From: an uncultured Planctomycetaceae bacterium
GTDB lineage: Bacteria > Planctomycetota > Planctomycetia > Pirellulales > Pirellulaceae
DNA length: 7,811 nt
Reading direction: 5' to 3'
Assembly (NCBI GenBank): GCA_937967755.1
Contig: CALBTA010000003.1
Span: forward strand, 1-7,811
Part shown: piece after piece, positions 1 to 7,811 of the stretch
Position numbering within the stretch: position 1 is the stretch's first letter
How the letters are laid out: each line of letters begins with the position of its first letter
Notes under the pieces: generated by a model
What the model was told of the DNA's origin: nothing
What the model saw: the letters and a program-made list of their open reading frames with translations, nothing else
Database searches by the model: none
Made by a program: the position numbers and the translations under genes

Positions 1-2
1 GG

Positions 3-163
3 CAAATGTACCAGTGACCCCCAAAATGTCCGATTTTGGTACATATTGGGCGTGAAGTTGGTGCAGGGCTGCGTTGCAACCTGTTGTGAGCGAAGGACTT
101 ACGGATACGCCTGTTCATATGACGGCGTTACAAATGTACCACGGGGTGTGAAAACCCGGTACA
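3..163. repeat. Clustered TGTACCA/TGGTACA repeats, possible remnant of a mobile-element end
   Basis: The 11-mer CAAATGTACCA occurs at 3-13 and again at 131-141. Inverted copies of the core lie at 37-44 (TGGTACAT) and 158-163 (GGTACA). Two local hairpins are visible: CCAAAAT/ATTTTGG at 21-27 and 33-39 around a 5-base loop, and TGTACC(A)CGGG/CCCGGTACA at 135-163. Several short direct and inverted repeats near one end resemble the multiple terminal repeats of some insertion sequences such as the IS21 family. This is inference only: no transposase is in the window, and the element, if real, would extend left of position 1. Confidence 0.4.
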
Positions 164-175
164 GGCGCGGCATGC

Positions 176-204
176 GTAGTCACAAGCTGCCAGCTTGTGG
201 ACTA
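176..204 (+). repeat. GTAG-headed palindrome (REP-like)
   Basis: GTAG at 176-179 precedes a perfect 9-bp inverted repeat, CACAAGCTG (181-189) and CAGCTTGTG (191-199), around a single central C. TAGT (177-180) can pair with ACTA (201-204) across one bulged G, giving about 13 pairs in all. A tetranucleotide GTAG followed by an imperfect palindrome is the known layout of REP elements mobilised by REP-associated tyrosine transposases. Its centre (CTG-C-CAG) resembles the centres of the palindromes at 2751, 6044 and 6738. Confidence 0.6.
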
Positions 205-425
205 AACCGGTTTGATGTTGATCGCGGTCGTGAAGCGGGCTGCGCAGTGGGTAATTGAAGTGCTCGAAAGTTTGTCAGCACCTACCGGCCAAAAGTAGTG
301 TTGAAAAACCATCAACGAAAACCAACCGACGGGTATTCAGGCATCCACCTGTGCCGCGACCCGGGTTTGACGACGAAACTGATCGAGGCGCAATGTTTCC
401 GCCTTCAACCGCATGCGTAAAAATG

Positions 426-1346
426 TCAACGGCGCGCCAGCGCCGCGACTTCAAGCCGCGATAGCCGCGCGGCCAGGTCGCGGGCGGAACTGGGGCGGCG
501 GAGTGGTTCTTTGGCGAGCATGCGGGCGACCAGTTGCCGAATGTCGACGGCGGTTGGGCAATCGGGCAATTGCAGCGGCGGCGGCGGAGTGTGTAGATGG
601 GCGTCGGCCAGCGATGCGGCGTTGGGACCCGTGAACGGCGGATGCCCGGCGAGCAACTGGTATAGCACAACGCCGAGGCTGTAGATGTCACTGCGCGTCT
701 TCACCGCCTGGCCAGTTTGCAGTTGTTCCGGGGCCGCGTAGGTCAGCGTGCCGGCAAAAGCCACGGGCCGATCGGCTGCCCGGGCGTCAACGCGGCGGGC
801 CATTGCCAGATCGAGCAGCGTCACATGCCCGCTCGGCGCGACGTGAATATTCGCCGGCTTCAGATCGCCATGCACCCAACCAGCAGTGTGCAGCGCATCG
901 AGCGCCTGCGCGGTTTGCCGCGCAATCCACAACGCATGCCGCACCGGCACGCGCAGCCCCGCGGCCAACACATCGCCCAGCGTCGCCCCTTCCAAAAACG
1001 GCGTCAACAAATAGTAAGGGGGCGATCTGAACTGTCCGTCGAGCAGGGGGAGGACGTGTGCCTGAGAGACGGCCCGCATCACGGTCGCCTCACGCCGCAG
1101 CATGTTCTCAGCGGCGAGGGCATCCGCCGCTTCGGGTGCCGGCGTCTTCAGCGCGTACTGCCCATGCCCCGAGGGCATCGCGCGCGCCGCAGGCGAACCG
1201 GTCGGGCGCACCCGGTAGACCCGGCTCCAAGGCCCATCGTGCAACAGCGCGGTCGGTTCGAACCGGGATGTTCGAAACGGGTTGTTTGCCGAGGAGTGCG
1301 CGCGGCGGTGGCGCGCAGCCGTGGCGGCTGAGGTAAGTGATTGCAT
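426..1346 (-). CDS. Minimal soluble Ser/Thr protein kinase (Hanks/PknB type)
   Basis: This 306-residue protein is a bacterial Hanks-type kinase, expected to transfer phosphate from ATP to Ser/Thr of partner proteins in the cytoplasm. Landmarks run in order: the ATP-anchoring Lys in YALK (K67), a helix-C Glu (E86), the catalytic loop HGDLKPAN (159-166, D161 with K163 and N166), the metal-binding Asp (D179), APE (205-207), DIYSLG (220-225) and the late Arg (R284). Three motifs are degenerate: the glycine loop reads DGPWSRVYRV (37-46), HRD is HGD, and DFG is DLA. The key Lys and Asp residues remain, so activity is plausible. The protein ends about 20 residues after the kinase fold, with no membrane segment or sensor domain. 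I chose the ATG at 1346 because an in-frame start at 2024 would put 226 residues antisense to the binding-protein gene. No clear Shine-Dalgarno is seen. The substrate is unknown. Confidence 0.88.
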   Translation of the reverse strand: MQSLTSAATAARHRRAHSSANNPFRTSRFEPTALLHDGPWSRVYRVRPTGSPAARAMPSGHGQYALKTPAPEAADALAAENMLRREATVMRAVSQAHVLPLLDGQFRSPPYYLLTPFLEGATLGDVLAAGLRVPVRHALWIARQTAQALDALHTAGWVHGDLKPANIHVAPSGHVTLLDLAMARRVDARAADRPVAFAGTLTYAAPEQLQTGQAVKTRSDIYSLGVVLYQLLAGHPPFTGPNAASLADAHLHTPPPPLQLPDCPTAVDIRQLVARMLAKEPLRRPSSARDLAARLSRLEVAALARR

Positions 1347-1584
1347 CTCGCGGCGGGAATCGAAGGCGAGGGTGGGAAAAGGGGTGGGAAGAGAAGAATA
1401 TCTCTCTGCAGTATGATCGGCGAACCTGGAAGTCGGCATCGAATCGCGGGACGCGCGCTGTGACAGCTTTCCAATCGTGAAAGTTGGACAGGCGTTGGGG
1501 GGCTTGGCGCATGCTTGCGACTGCGTTGTGGGGCAACTAAAATCGCGGGATTCACGGCAATACCAACTCTTCCAGGGTGAGACC
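1347..1584. promoter_or_regulatory. Divergent intergenic region between kinase and sugar-transport operon
   Basis: This 238-base gap separates two divergent genes and should hold both promoters. The right-hand one is called separately at 1515-1543. A 10-base word, AATCGCGGGA, occurs at 1442-1451 and 1541-1550; the second copy overlaps the -10 box and likely transcription start of the operon, so it could be an operator. A tandem GGGTGGGAA (1370-1378 and 1382-1390) makes the kinase leader pyrimidine-rich on its own strand. I found no convincing kinase promoter. Confidence 0.45.
1515..1543 (+). promoter_or_regulatory. Sigma70-like promoter of the sugar ABC transporter operon
   Basis: TTGCGA (1515-1520) and TAAAAT (1538-1543) are separated by exactly 17 bases and match the -35 and -10 consensus at 4 of 6 and 5 of 6 positions. 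The start of transcription would fall near 1550, giving a leader of about 35 bases before the ATG at 1585. This position also argues against an upstream ATG at 1477. It is a sequence match only, and planctomycete promoters are poorly characterised. Confidence 0.5.
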
Positions 1585-2739
1585 ATGACACGGAAAAATT
1601 CCAACACGATTCGGCGCCGTTTGTTGCAAGCGGTCGGGTTTGCGGCCATCGCCATCCTGACTGTCGGCTGCCCGCCGGATAACTCAGGCAGCGACGGCAC
1701 GGCCGACGGCGGAGGCAACGGCGGCCAGAAACGAATTGTCTTCCTCACCAACGGCGACGACCCGTTCTGGGATGCCTGCCGGGCCGGCATGGATGCGGCG
1801 GCGGAAGATTTGAAGATCGAAGACGCCGGCCTTTCGCACAACATGGATAAAGGGAGCGAGTTCAAAGTCGAAAAGCAGGTCGCCAAGCTTGAACAGTATC
1901 TCACGCAAGACGATATCGCGGCCGTCGCCATTTCGCCCATCGACGCCAGCAACCGGGCGACCGCCAAGGCGCTGAAGGACTTGCGGGACAAAGGGGTGGC
2001 GGTGATTTGTGTCGACTCGGACATGGATCACGAAAAGTATCGCGACAGCCGTTTCGCCTACCTGGGAACCGACAACAAAATCGGCGGGCAGGAACTTGGC
2101 AAAGCTGCCAAGGGCCTGTTGCCTGAGGGCGGCGATTACGCGACGTTCGTCGGCGTGAAAACGGTCGCCAATGCCATCGAGCGAATCGGCGGCTTCGCCG
2201 AAGGGGCGGGCGAAGATTTCAATTCGGTCGATAGCATGGCCGACAACGGCGACCGCAACGAAGCCCAAGAGAATGTCAAGACTGTGCTCGACAAGAACGA
2301 GAACGTTGACGCACTCGTGGGCATCTGGGCCTACAACGCCCATGCGATTGTTCGCGTCGTGGAAGAGCGCGCTATTCGCGACGAAACCAAGATCATTGTT
2401 TTCGACGCCGCCCAGGCCGCCCTCAACGACATGGAAGAAGGGAAGATCGATGCCATGGTGGTGCAGAACCCGTATCAGATGGGCTACCTCAGCGTGAAAG
2501 TGCTGTCGGCGATGATCGAGGAGGACGGCGATGCGATCAAGGAAGTCTTCGCGTCGTACAACCCGGAGACGAAAGAGTTCGACGAAACCGACGGCGACAT
2601 CTTCAACACCGAGCTGCGCGTGGTCGTGCCGAATGAACAATCGCCGCTGACGAAAGAGATGTTCCGCGAGGAGACCGAGTTCTTCTACTACGAAGATTTC
2701 AAGGCGTGGCTGGAAGAGCGCCGGTTGGTTAGTTCGTAG
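1585..2739 (+). CDS. Sugar ABC transporter substrate-binding lipoprotein (RbsB-like, Peripla_BP_4 type)
   Basis: This 384-residue protein is the solute receptor of a CUT2 (ribose/galactose-type) importer and should deliver a sugar to the permease encoded next. The N-terminus has an Arg-rich start, a hydrophobic stretch (about 14-27) and a lipobox-like LTVGC ending at C29. This suggests a lipid anchor, although T at -3 is atypical. A Gly/Asp-rich linker (31-48) precedes the binding fold. Typical periplasmic-binding-protein segments follow: NGDDPFWDACRAGM (56-69), AISPID (115-120), CVDSD (142-146), YLGTDN (159-164), the hinge-region GIWAYNAHA (246-254) and VVQNPYQMGYLSVK (292-305). The last 30 or so residues are acidic and extend past the usual end. 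The ATG at 1585 is preferred over an in-frame ATG at 1477 because it starts a proper signal peptide, follows AGGGTGAG (1574-1581) and lies downstream of the promoter. The substrate cannot be read from sequence. Confidence 0.9.
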   Translation: MTRKNSNTIRRRLLQAVGFAAIAILTVGCPPDNSGSDGTADGGGNGGQKRIVFLTNGDDPFWDACRAGMDAAAEDLKIEDAGLSHNMDKGSEFKVEKQVAKLEQYLTQDDIAAVAISPIDASNRATAKALKDLRDKGVAVICVDSDMDHEKYRDSRFAYLGTDNKIGGQELGKAAKGLLPEGGDYATFVGVKTVANAIERIGGFAEGAGEDFNSVDSMADNGDRNEAQENVKTVLDKNENVDALVGIWAYNAHAIVRVVEERAIRDETKIIVFDAAQAALNDMEEGKIDAMVVQNPYQMGYLSVKVLSAMIEEDGDAIKEVFASYNPETKEFDETDGDIFNTELRVVVPNEQSPLTKEMFREETEFFYYEDFKAWLEERRLVSS

Positions 2740-2750
2740 CCGTGACGTGC

Positions 2751-2817
2751 GACGGTCTTCCAAGGCCGTCGATGAATTGATTTCCAAGCGTCTGGTGGAC
2801 GGCCTTGGAAGACCGTC
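2751..2817. repeat. 20-bp perfect inverted repeat between binding protein and permease
   Basis: GACGGTCTTCCAAGGCCGTC (2751-2770) is followed after 27 bases by its exact reverse complement (2798-2817). In the operon mRNA this could form a 20-bp stem with a 27-base loop. Each arm alone is also an imperfect hairpin (GACGG/CCGTC, one mismatch, then CTT/AAG). The right arm is flanked by CTAC (2818-2821), which reads GTAG on the minus strand, so the pair looks like two REP units in opposite orientation. The right arm recurs identically at 6127-6146. Without a T-run it is unlikely to be a full terminator. It may protect the binding-protein transcript, as REP elements do between malE and malF in E. 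coli. Confidence 0.75.
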
Positions 2818-2838
2818 CTACCTGATAGACGCCGCCCC

Positions 2839-4239
2839 ATGGGTTTCGCCGGGAAATATCGCAACGAACTGGGGCTGCTGATTGCCATCGCGTGTGTCTT
2901 CGGATTCACGCTGATTTTCAACCAGTCGTACTTGAATCAGCCAACGCTGAACTTCAAGAACATCTCGCAGCAAGCGGCCTTGCTGGGAATCTTCTCGCTG
3001 GGGGCGGCGATTGTCATCATCGTCGGCGGGATCGACCTTTCCAGCGGCTCGGTGATTGTGTTCTCAGCGTCGATCTGCGCGCTGGTGCTGATGTGGTTCG
3101 CACCGGTGGACGAGAACGGCATGCCGCAAACCGACGAGATCACGGGGTGGACACCTGTTCTGATGGCGATCGGTATCACCATCGCGGTTGGCCTGATCAT
3201 CGGCACGCTGCATACCTGGCTGATCACCGTGGTGCAGTTGCCGCCGTTTGTCGCCACCCTGGCGTCGCTGGTTGGGCTGCGCAGCTTCGCAAAGGTGTTG
3301 AACCCGGCCGTCAGCAAAATTTTGGGAAGCGAAGTCACCACGCTGCCGGCCGACGCGACGAAGCTGGTCGATCTGTCGCAGTGGTGGGTCGCTCCGGTCG
3401 TGTTCCTGGTCCTTTCGCTGGCTTGTTACATCTTGATGAGCCATACCGTGTGGGGACGTCACTTGTATGCCATCGGCGGCAACGAAGAGGCCGCCCGCCT
3501 GAGCGGCATCCGCACCGAAAGCATGAAGTGGCTGGCCTACTCCATCGGCGCGGTGACCGCTTCGATCGCCGGCATCCTGTACCTCGCCAAAATTGGCACT
3601 GCTGATCCCGGCACGTTGGGCATGGGCTATGAACTGAACGCCATTGCGGCCGCCGTTGTGGGCGGGTGCAGCCTGCGCGGGGGAATGGGTTTGATCCCCG
3701 GCGTCATGCTGGGCGTTTTGTTCTTGCGGGTGGTGATCGATTCGATCAATAAAGTTGTCGCCAAGGGCAGTGACGATTACCAAGGTATGATCGTCGGCTT
3801 CCTGGTGGTGCTGGCCGTCGCGGTCAACGAGTTCCGCCGGCAAGGGGGCGGGCAGCGAAAGTTGTTCTTCCCCGGAACGTTGGGCGTGGCGGTGATTCCG
3901 ATTCTGGCGGCGTTCGTCGGCTGCGTGCTGTTCGTGATGTACGGGTACGGAGCCGGCATCGCCACGTTCGTATCGTTGTACGCGTTGCTATCCGCCTGGA
4001 AACTGGCTGAGACCGACAAGAAAATCGCTGCCGCATTGATGTTGGCAGGCATCGCGCTGGGGTGCATTGTAACGGTCGTCACGCTGCGGCACTGGGAAGC
4101 GGCCAGTACGTTGAACAAGCTCGGAATCGGCTTCGGGTTCGGCGTCGGATTACTGCTGACTGGCAGCGGGCTGGTCATGCACCTTTGGAAACCGGCCGTG
4201 GAAAGTCACGCGCCGGCCAAATCACCTCCGCCCAAATAG
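2839..4239 (+). CDS. Sugar ABC transporter permease (RbsC-like) with C-terminal membrane extension
   Basis: This is the inner-membrane permease of the importer. Residues 1 to about 335 match the BPD_transp_2 family: several hydrophobic helices, the signature GGIDLSSGS (63-71), the cytoplasmic coupling segment YAIGGNEEAARLSGI (210-224) that contacts the ATPase, and AAAVVGGCSLRGGMG (270-284). E. coli RbsC is about 321 residues; this protein has 466. After NEFRRQGGGQRK (330-341) there are about 125 more residues with four likely membrane helices (about 344-368, 371-388, 396-416 and 429-449) and a Pro/Lys tail. I do not recognise this extension. The ATG at 2839 lies 99 bases after the binding-protein stop, behind the large inverted repeat, and no clear Shine-Dalgarno is visible. 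The ATPase gene starts 9 bases after the stop, so the two are surely cotranscribed. Confidence 0.9.
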   Translation: MGFAGKYRNELGLLIAIACVFGFTLIFNQSYLNQPTLNFKNISQQAALLGIFSLGAAIVIIVGGIDLSSGSVIVFSASICALVLMWFAPVDENGMPQTDEITGWTPVLMAIGITIAVGLIIGTLHTWLITVVQLPPFVATLASLVGLRSFAKVLNPAVSKILGSEVTTLPADATKLVDLSQWWVAPVVFLVLSLACYILMSHTVWGRHLYAIGGNEEAARLSGIRTESMKWLAYSIGAVTASIAGILYLAKIGTADPGTLGMGYELNAIAAAVVGGCSLRGGMGLIPGVMLGVLFLRVVIDSINKVVAKGSDDYQGMIVGFLVVLAVAVNEFRRQGGGQRKLFFPGTLGVAVIPILAAFVGCVLFVMYGYGAGIATFVSLYALLSAWKLAETDKKIAAALMLAGIALGCIVTVVTLRHWEAASTLNKLGIGFGFGVGLLLTGSGLVMHLWKPAVESHAPAKSPPPK

Positions 4240-4248
4240 CAGCGTGCT

Positions 4249-5772
<1,524 letters not shown>

Positions 5773-5811
5773 TGATTGTTGAAATGCTTTGACCCTGTAG
5801 CGGATCCGCCC

Positions 5812-5851
5812 CGGCCGGGCTTGCCCCGGTCGAGCGATGATTTTGCACTAC
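5812..5851 (-). repeat. ACAAG-loop hairpin repeat, copy A
   Basis: Read on the minus strand, this copy begins GTAG (5848-5851), then AATCAT (plus-strand 5837-5842), then an 8-pair stem CGACCGGG/CCCGGCCG (one G-T pair) around the loop GCAAG (plus-strand 5820-5824). The head GTAGTGCAAAATCATCGCTC matches that of copy D at 18 of 20 positions. Confidence 0.7.
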
Positions 5852-5870
5852 GGGAGTGGCCTTTCCCATC

Positions 5871-5908
5871 TCGCTCCCGCCGAACTTGTTTCGGTGGAGC
5901 GCATGATT
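5871..5908 (-). repeat. ACAAG-loop hairpin repeat, copy B
   Basis: On the minus strand the copy reads AATCAT (plus-strand 5903-5908) followed by a stem with two paired blocks, CGCTCC/GGAGCG (5896-5901 with 5872-5877) and CCGAA/TTCGG (5890-5894 with 5880-5884), around the loop ACAAG. The triplet next to the loop is GAA paired with TTC. It lies back to back with copy C, the two AATCAT heads facing each other. Confidence 0.7.
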
Positions 5909-5930
5909 GACCAGCAACGGATTGGGTCAC

Positions 5931-5967
5931 AATCATCGCCTCCACCCAGACAAGCTGGGCGGGGAGC
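5931..5967 (+). repeat. ACAAG-loop hairpin repeat, copy C
   Basis: AATCAT (5931-5936) leads into CTCC, one A/C mismatch, and a perfect CCCAG/CTGGG stem (5945-5949 with 5955-5959) around the loop ACAAG (5950-5954). The stem resumes with CTCC against GGAG (5963-5966). The triplet next to the loop is CAG paired with CTG. Confidence 0.72.
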
Positions 5968-5989
5968 ATGCTGTTGGTAGGGGCGTGAA

Positions 5990-6033
5990 GTAGTGCAGAA
6001 TCATGGCTCCACTGAGACAAGCTCAGTGGGGGC
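5990..6033 (+). repeat. ACAAG-loop hairpin repeat, copy D
   Basis: The copy starts with GTAG (5990-5993), passes AATCAT (5999-6004), and forms a perfect 8-bp stem CCACTGAG/CTCAGTGG (6009-6016 with 6022-6029) around the loop ACAAG (6017-6021). It lies in tandem with copy C on the same strand and shares its 20-base head with copy A. Confidence 0.75.
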
Positions 6034-6043
6034 CTATTTGGTG

Positions 6044-6065
6044 GAACAAGTCTCCAGACTTGTTC
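6044..6065. repeat. Perfect 10-bp palindrome
   Basis: GAACAAGTCT (6044-6053) and AGACTTGTTC (6056-6065) are exact inverted copies around a central CC. The centre CT-CC-AG matches that of the palindrome at 6738-6755 and resembles those at 176-204 and 2751-2770, while the arms differ. No GTAG head is present; the preceding bases are GTGG. Confidence 0.7.
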
Positions 6066-6126
6066 GGCCGAACCTGGTTTGGCGAAGTCGTGTCCGTCAA
6101 ACCTGATTCAGTTCGGAACGTTTTTC

Positions 6127-6146
6127 GACGGCCTTGGAAGACCGTC
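6127..6146 (-). repeat. Third copy of the 20-bp operon repeat
   Basis: GACGGCCTTGGAAGACCGTC is identical to the right arm at 2798-2817 and is the exact reverse complement of the left arm at 2751-2770. It ends 26 bases before the MOSC-domain start codon. On the minus strand it is preceded by GTAC instead of GTAG. Complete identity about 3.3 kb apart, outside any gene, argues for a dispersed element and not chance. Confidence 0.8.
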
Positions 6147-6172
6147 GTACAACCACTAAGGCGGCACACCCC

Positions 6173-6736
6173 ATGCAAAACCCCCTTCACCTTTCCGCCG
6201 TTGAACTTGAAGCCGGGCTGAATCATATTCGCCAGTCGCCGGCGGATGATGGGGTTTTGGATTTGATTGTCATTCGGCCCGATGTCGATCAGCGGGAGGT
6301 TCTTCAGCAGGGGCAGCTTGATTTGGAACAGGGGCTGGTCGGCGACAACTGGAAAGTTGCCAGCGCCAATCACTCGAAGGGCGGCAAGCCCGATTATGAG
6401 TCGCAGATCAACATCATGAACGCCCGGGCGGCCGATTTGGTGGCCCAGTCGAAAGATCGCTGGCCGCTGGCAGGTGATCAGCTCTACGTTGATTTCGATC
6501 TGAGTGAAGAAAACGCTCCGCCCGGAACGCAGTTAAAGATCGGCGAGGCGGTGCTGGAAATCACCCCCCCGCCGCATTTGGGCTGCAAAAAGTTCGTCGC
6601 CCGTTTCGGCATCGAGGCGATGAAGTTCGTCAATTCGGAAGTCGGCAAGCAACTGCACCTGCGCGGGGTGAACGCGAAGATTGTACAGCCCGGAACGATC
6701 CGAACCGGCGACAGGGTTGTTAAGCAGGCCAAGTAG
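6173..6736 (+). CDS. MOSC domain-containing protein
   Basis: This 187-residue soluble protein resembles stand-alone MOSC-domain proteins, a fold related to the C-terminal domain of the molybdenum cofactor sulfurase and often linked to sulfur carrier or molybdenum-cofactor-dependent chemistry. Supporting segments are GLVGDNW (54-60), INIMNARAADLV (80-91, a MOSC-like motif), the run GDQLYVDFDLSEENAPPGTQL (101-121), IGEAVLEITPPPH (123-135), the conserved cysteine in LGCKKFVARFG (C138) and LRGVNAKIV (163-171). The exact reaction is unknown. I chose the ATG at 6173 over an in-frame TTG at 6134 because the TTG lies inside the repeat at 6127-6146; a weak AAGG (6158-6161) precedes the ATG. The gene seems to stand alone. 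Its TAG stop falls inside the GTAG head of the following palindrome. Confidence 0.82.
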   Translation: MQNPLHLSAVELEAGLNHIRQSPADDGVLDLIVIRPDVDQREVLQQGQLDLEQGLVGDNWKVASANHSKGGKPDYESQINIMNARAADLVAQSKDRWPLAGDQLYVDFDLSEENAPPGTQLKIGEAVLEITPPPHLGCKKFVARFGIEAMKFVNSEVGKQLHLRGVNAKIVQPGTIRTGDRVVKQAK

Positions 6737-6757
6737 GACGGACCTCCAGGTCCGTAC
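6733..6757 (+). repeat. GTAG-headed palindrome at the 3' end of the MOSC gene
   Basis: GTAG (6733-6736) is followed by ACGGACCT (6738-6745), CC, and AGGTCCGT (6748-6755), a perfect 8-bp inverted repeat. The layout copies the repeats at 2751-2817 and 6127-6146 (GTAG, GACGG arm, CC centre), but the inner arm bases have changed on both sides so that pairing is kept. The stop codon of the MOSC gene is the TAG of this head. It may act as a 3' stabilising hairpin. Confidence 0.7.
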
Positions 6758-6984
6758 ACGCCACACGTTCTTTCGAGGACGAGCGATCACTTCGTCGGGT
6801 TATTCCGTTCGTCCACCATGTGCCTTATTCTTCGACGCGAACCGCACATTCCCGAAATGCGGCAACGCTTGGGCGATGTTCAGATTCCCCCACCGCCCGC
6901 GACGATGATTCTTCCACAGGTTCCCGGCCCGCCTCCGATAAGCTTCCTGAAATCCCTCCCCCTCTTGCTTGCCTGGTGTTTGTC

Positions 6985-7269
6985 ATGCGCAAATTCGTTC
7001 TCGTGTTGTCTGTTGTGTTGTTCTGCTGCGCCGCCTCCGTTGCCGACGCCGGCCCGCTGGGCCGCTGCCTGGGCTTGGGCTGGAACGATGGGTACCACGC
7101 CAAGTGTTGCTGCGACCATGGTCACGGCGGATTTCTGCGAGGGCTGTTTTGCAGCGATCCCTGTTGGCACGATCACCACTGCGTGAAGACCAAAGCCATT
7201 TCGCCCGGGGCCTTCGGCTGCGTCGACGACACCATCCCCACGCCGATGCCCTGCCCGACGTGCAACTAA
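6985..7269 (+). CDS. Small secreted Cys/His-rich protein, unknown function
   Basis: I do not recognise this 94-residue protein. It begins MRKF and has a hydrophobic core (4-20) ending in SVADA, a good signal-peptidase I site, so the mature form would start at about G23. The mature 72 residues hold ten cysteines (C28, C41-43, C56, C60, C66, C79, C90, C93) and six histidines, including a CCCDHGH cluster (41-47) and CSDPCWHDHHC (56-66). This composition suggests disulfide bonds or metal binding outside the cytoplasm, which is inference. The frame is open upstream to an ATG at 6820, but only the ATG at 6985 starts a signal peptide directly. No strong Shine-Dalgarno or promoter is visible between 6758 and 6984. 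The gene lies between the MOSC and ndk genes without obvious linkage. Confidence 0.68.
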   Translation: MRKFVLVLSVVLFCCAASVADAGPLGRCLGLGWNDGYHAKCCCDHGHGGFLRGLFCSDPCWHDHHCVKTKAISPGAFGCVDDTIPTPMPCPTCN

Positions 7270-7285
7270 GAGCATCTCGGCATGG

Positions 7286-7314
7286 TTGAGCGATTCGCGG
7301 CTATCTCCTAGAAT
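7286..7314 (+). promoter_or_regulatory. Sigma70-like promoter of ndk
   Basis: TTGAGC (7286-7291) and TAGAAT (7309-7314) are 17 bases apart and match the -35 and -10 consensus at 4 of 6 and 5 of 6 positions. Transcription would start near 7321, giving a leader of about 44 bases. It starts within the gap after the Cys-rich gene, so ndk is probably expressed on its own. Confidence 0.55.
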
Positions 7315-7341
7315 TTGCGGCATTCTACGACCCGCAAGTTC
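7311..7341. promoter_or_regulatory. Inverted repeat over the ndk -10 box and leader
   Basis: GAATTTGCGG (7311-7320) and CCGCAAGTTC (7332-7341) are 10-base inverted copies with one T/G wobble, separated by 11 bases. The left arm overlaps the -10 box and the right arm lies in the leader. It could be an operator for a dimeric regulator. As RNA only the part after the start site would be present, which argues against a hairpin from this promoter. Confidence 0.4.
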
Positions 7342-7350
7342 ATTCACGAT

Positions 7351-7354
7351 GGAG
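7351..7354 (+). promoter_or_regulatory. Ribosome binding site of ndk
   Basis: GGAG lies 10 bases before the ATG at 7365, a normal Shine-Dalgarno position. It is the clearest one in the window; the other genes have weak or no such sites. Confidence 0.65.
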
Positions 7355-7364
7355 ATATACCGCC

Positions 7365-7811
7365 ATGGAGCGCTCGCTTGTACTGCTGAAGCCCGATTGT
7401 GTGCAACGCCGCCTGATGGGCAAGGTGATTAGCCGTTTTGAAGATAAAGGGCTGAACATCATCGCCGCCAAGATGATGCAAGTCACACCCGAGTTGGCGA
7501 AGCAGCACTACGCCGAGCATGTCGAGAAGCCGTTCTACCCGGGGCTGGAAGCGTTCATTACTGGCGCTCCGGTGATGGCGATGGTGGTCGAAGGGTTGGA
7601 GGTAGTCCGTGTGATCCGCGATATCCTTGGGGCAACCAGCGGCCTGAAGGCGGAAGCGGGAACGATCCGAGGCGACTTCAGCAGCAGCCGGCAAATGAAC
7701 CTGGTCCACGCCTCCGACGGCCCAGAAGCAGCCGCCCGAGAGATTGAACTGTACTTCAACGCCGACGAAATCTGCGCCTACGAGCCGACGCTGACCCCGT
7801 GGCTGAAGGCC
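7365..7811 (+). CDS. ndk: Nucleoside diphosphate kinase (3' end beyond window)
   Basis: The 149 visible codons encode nucleoside diphosphate kinase, which moves the gamma phosphate from ATP to other (deoxy)nucleoside diphosphates through a phosphohistidine in the cytoplasm. The start MERSLVLLKPD has the conserved Lys (K9). The active-site motif is NLVHASDGPEAA with the phosphorylated His at H115. Other conserved contacts are visible: R85, T91 in GATSG, R102 in TIRGDF and N112. The sequence ends ...EPTLTPWLKA with no stop before the window edge. Family members are usually 135-155 residues, so probably only the last few codons are missing. The start is fixed by the GGAG at 7351-7354 and by the family's normal N-terminus. 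Confidence 0.96.
   Translation, partial: MERSLVLLKPDCVQRRLMGKVISRFEDKGLNIIAAKMMQVTPELAKQHYAEHVEKPFYPGLEAFITGAPVMAMVVEGLEVVRVIRDILGATSGLKAEAGTIRGDFSSSRQMNLVHASDGPEAAAREIELYFNADEICAYEPTLTPWLKA

Larger units (their letters stand above)
1..425. other. Gene-free left flank with short repeats
   Basis: I see no convincing gene here. Two short rightward reading frames (46-258 and 255-464) have arbitrary Arg/Cys-rich translations with no recognisable motif, and the second runs into the 3' end of the oppositely oriented kinase gene. The first 165 bases hold repeated TGTACCA/TGGTACA words and 176-204 is a palindrome; both are listed separately. From 205 to 425 I see nothing beyond a weak 5-bp inverted repeat (386-390 with 400-404). 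That repeat is not followed by a T-run on the minus strand, so I do not call it a terminator for the kinase. Confidence 0.6.
5773..6172. other. Gene-free 400-base region packed with palindromic repeats
   Basis: I found no supported gene between the ATPase stop and the MOSC-domain gene; the open frames here are short and lack motifs. The space is instead filled by four related hairpin repeats (5812-6033), a perfect 10-bp palindrome (6044-6065) and a copy of the operon's 20-bp repeat (6127-6146), each listed separately. The hairpins may also stop or stabilise the transporter transcript, though only a weak T-run (5841-5844) follows the first one. Confidence 0.7.

Overview
The window looks like a piece of a planctomycete chromosome, probably of the Pirellulales type. 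This is an inference from gene content and style: GC-rich DNA, a stand-alone Ser/Thr protein kinase, a CUT2-class sugar importer with a lipoprotein-type binding protein, a small Cys-rich secreted peptide, and many short palindromic repeats between genes. No taxonomic marker such as rRNA is present.

Layout. Positions 1-425 hold no convincing gene but carry repeated TGTACCA/TGGTACA words and a palindrome headed by GTAG. A 306-residue kinase runs leftward (426-1346). It is divergent from a three-gene rightward operon: a binding lipoprotein (1585-2739), a permease with an unusual C-terminal membrane extension (2839-4239) and a double-domain ATPase (4249-5772). Together these form a complete ribose/galactose-type (CUT2) ABC importer, without a neighbouring regulator or catabolic enzyme. 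A good sigma70-like promoter (1515-1543) sits just before the binding protein, and a perfect 20-bp inverted repeat fills the gap between binding protein and permease.

Positions 5773-6172 have no gene but carry four related hairpin repeats with a conserved ACAAG-like loop and covarying stems, one more palindrome, and a third copy of the operon's 20-bp repeat. After that come a MOSC-domain protein (6173-6736), a 94-residue secreted Cys/His-rich peptide (6985-7269) and the nucleoside diphosphate kinase gene ndk (from 7365), whose stop codon is not in the window. ndk has its own promoter and a clear ribosome binding site.

The most interesting signal is not a protein system. It is the set of at least ten short palindromes, all between genes. 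Several begin with the GTAG tetranucleotide known from REP elements, and some change sequence while keeping pairing. I found no CRISPR array, tRNA, rRNA, phage gene or complete transposon, and no clear new multi-gene defence or metabolic system.
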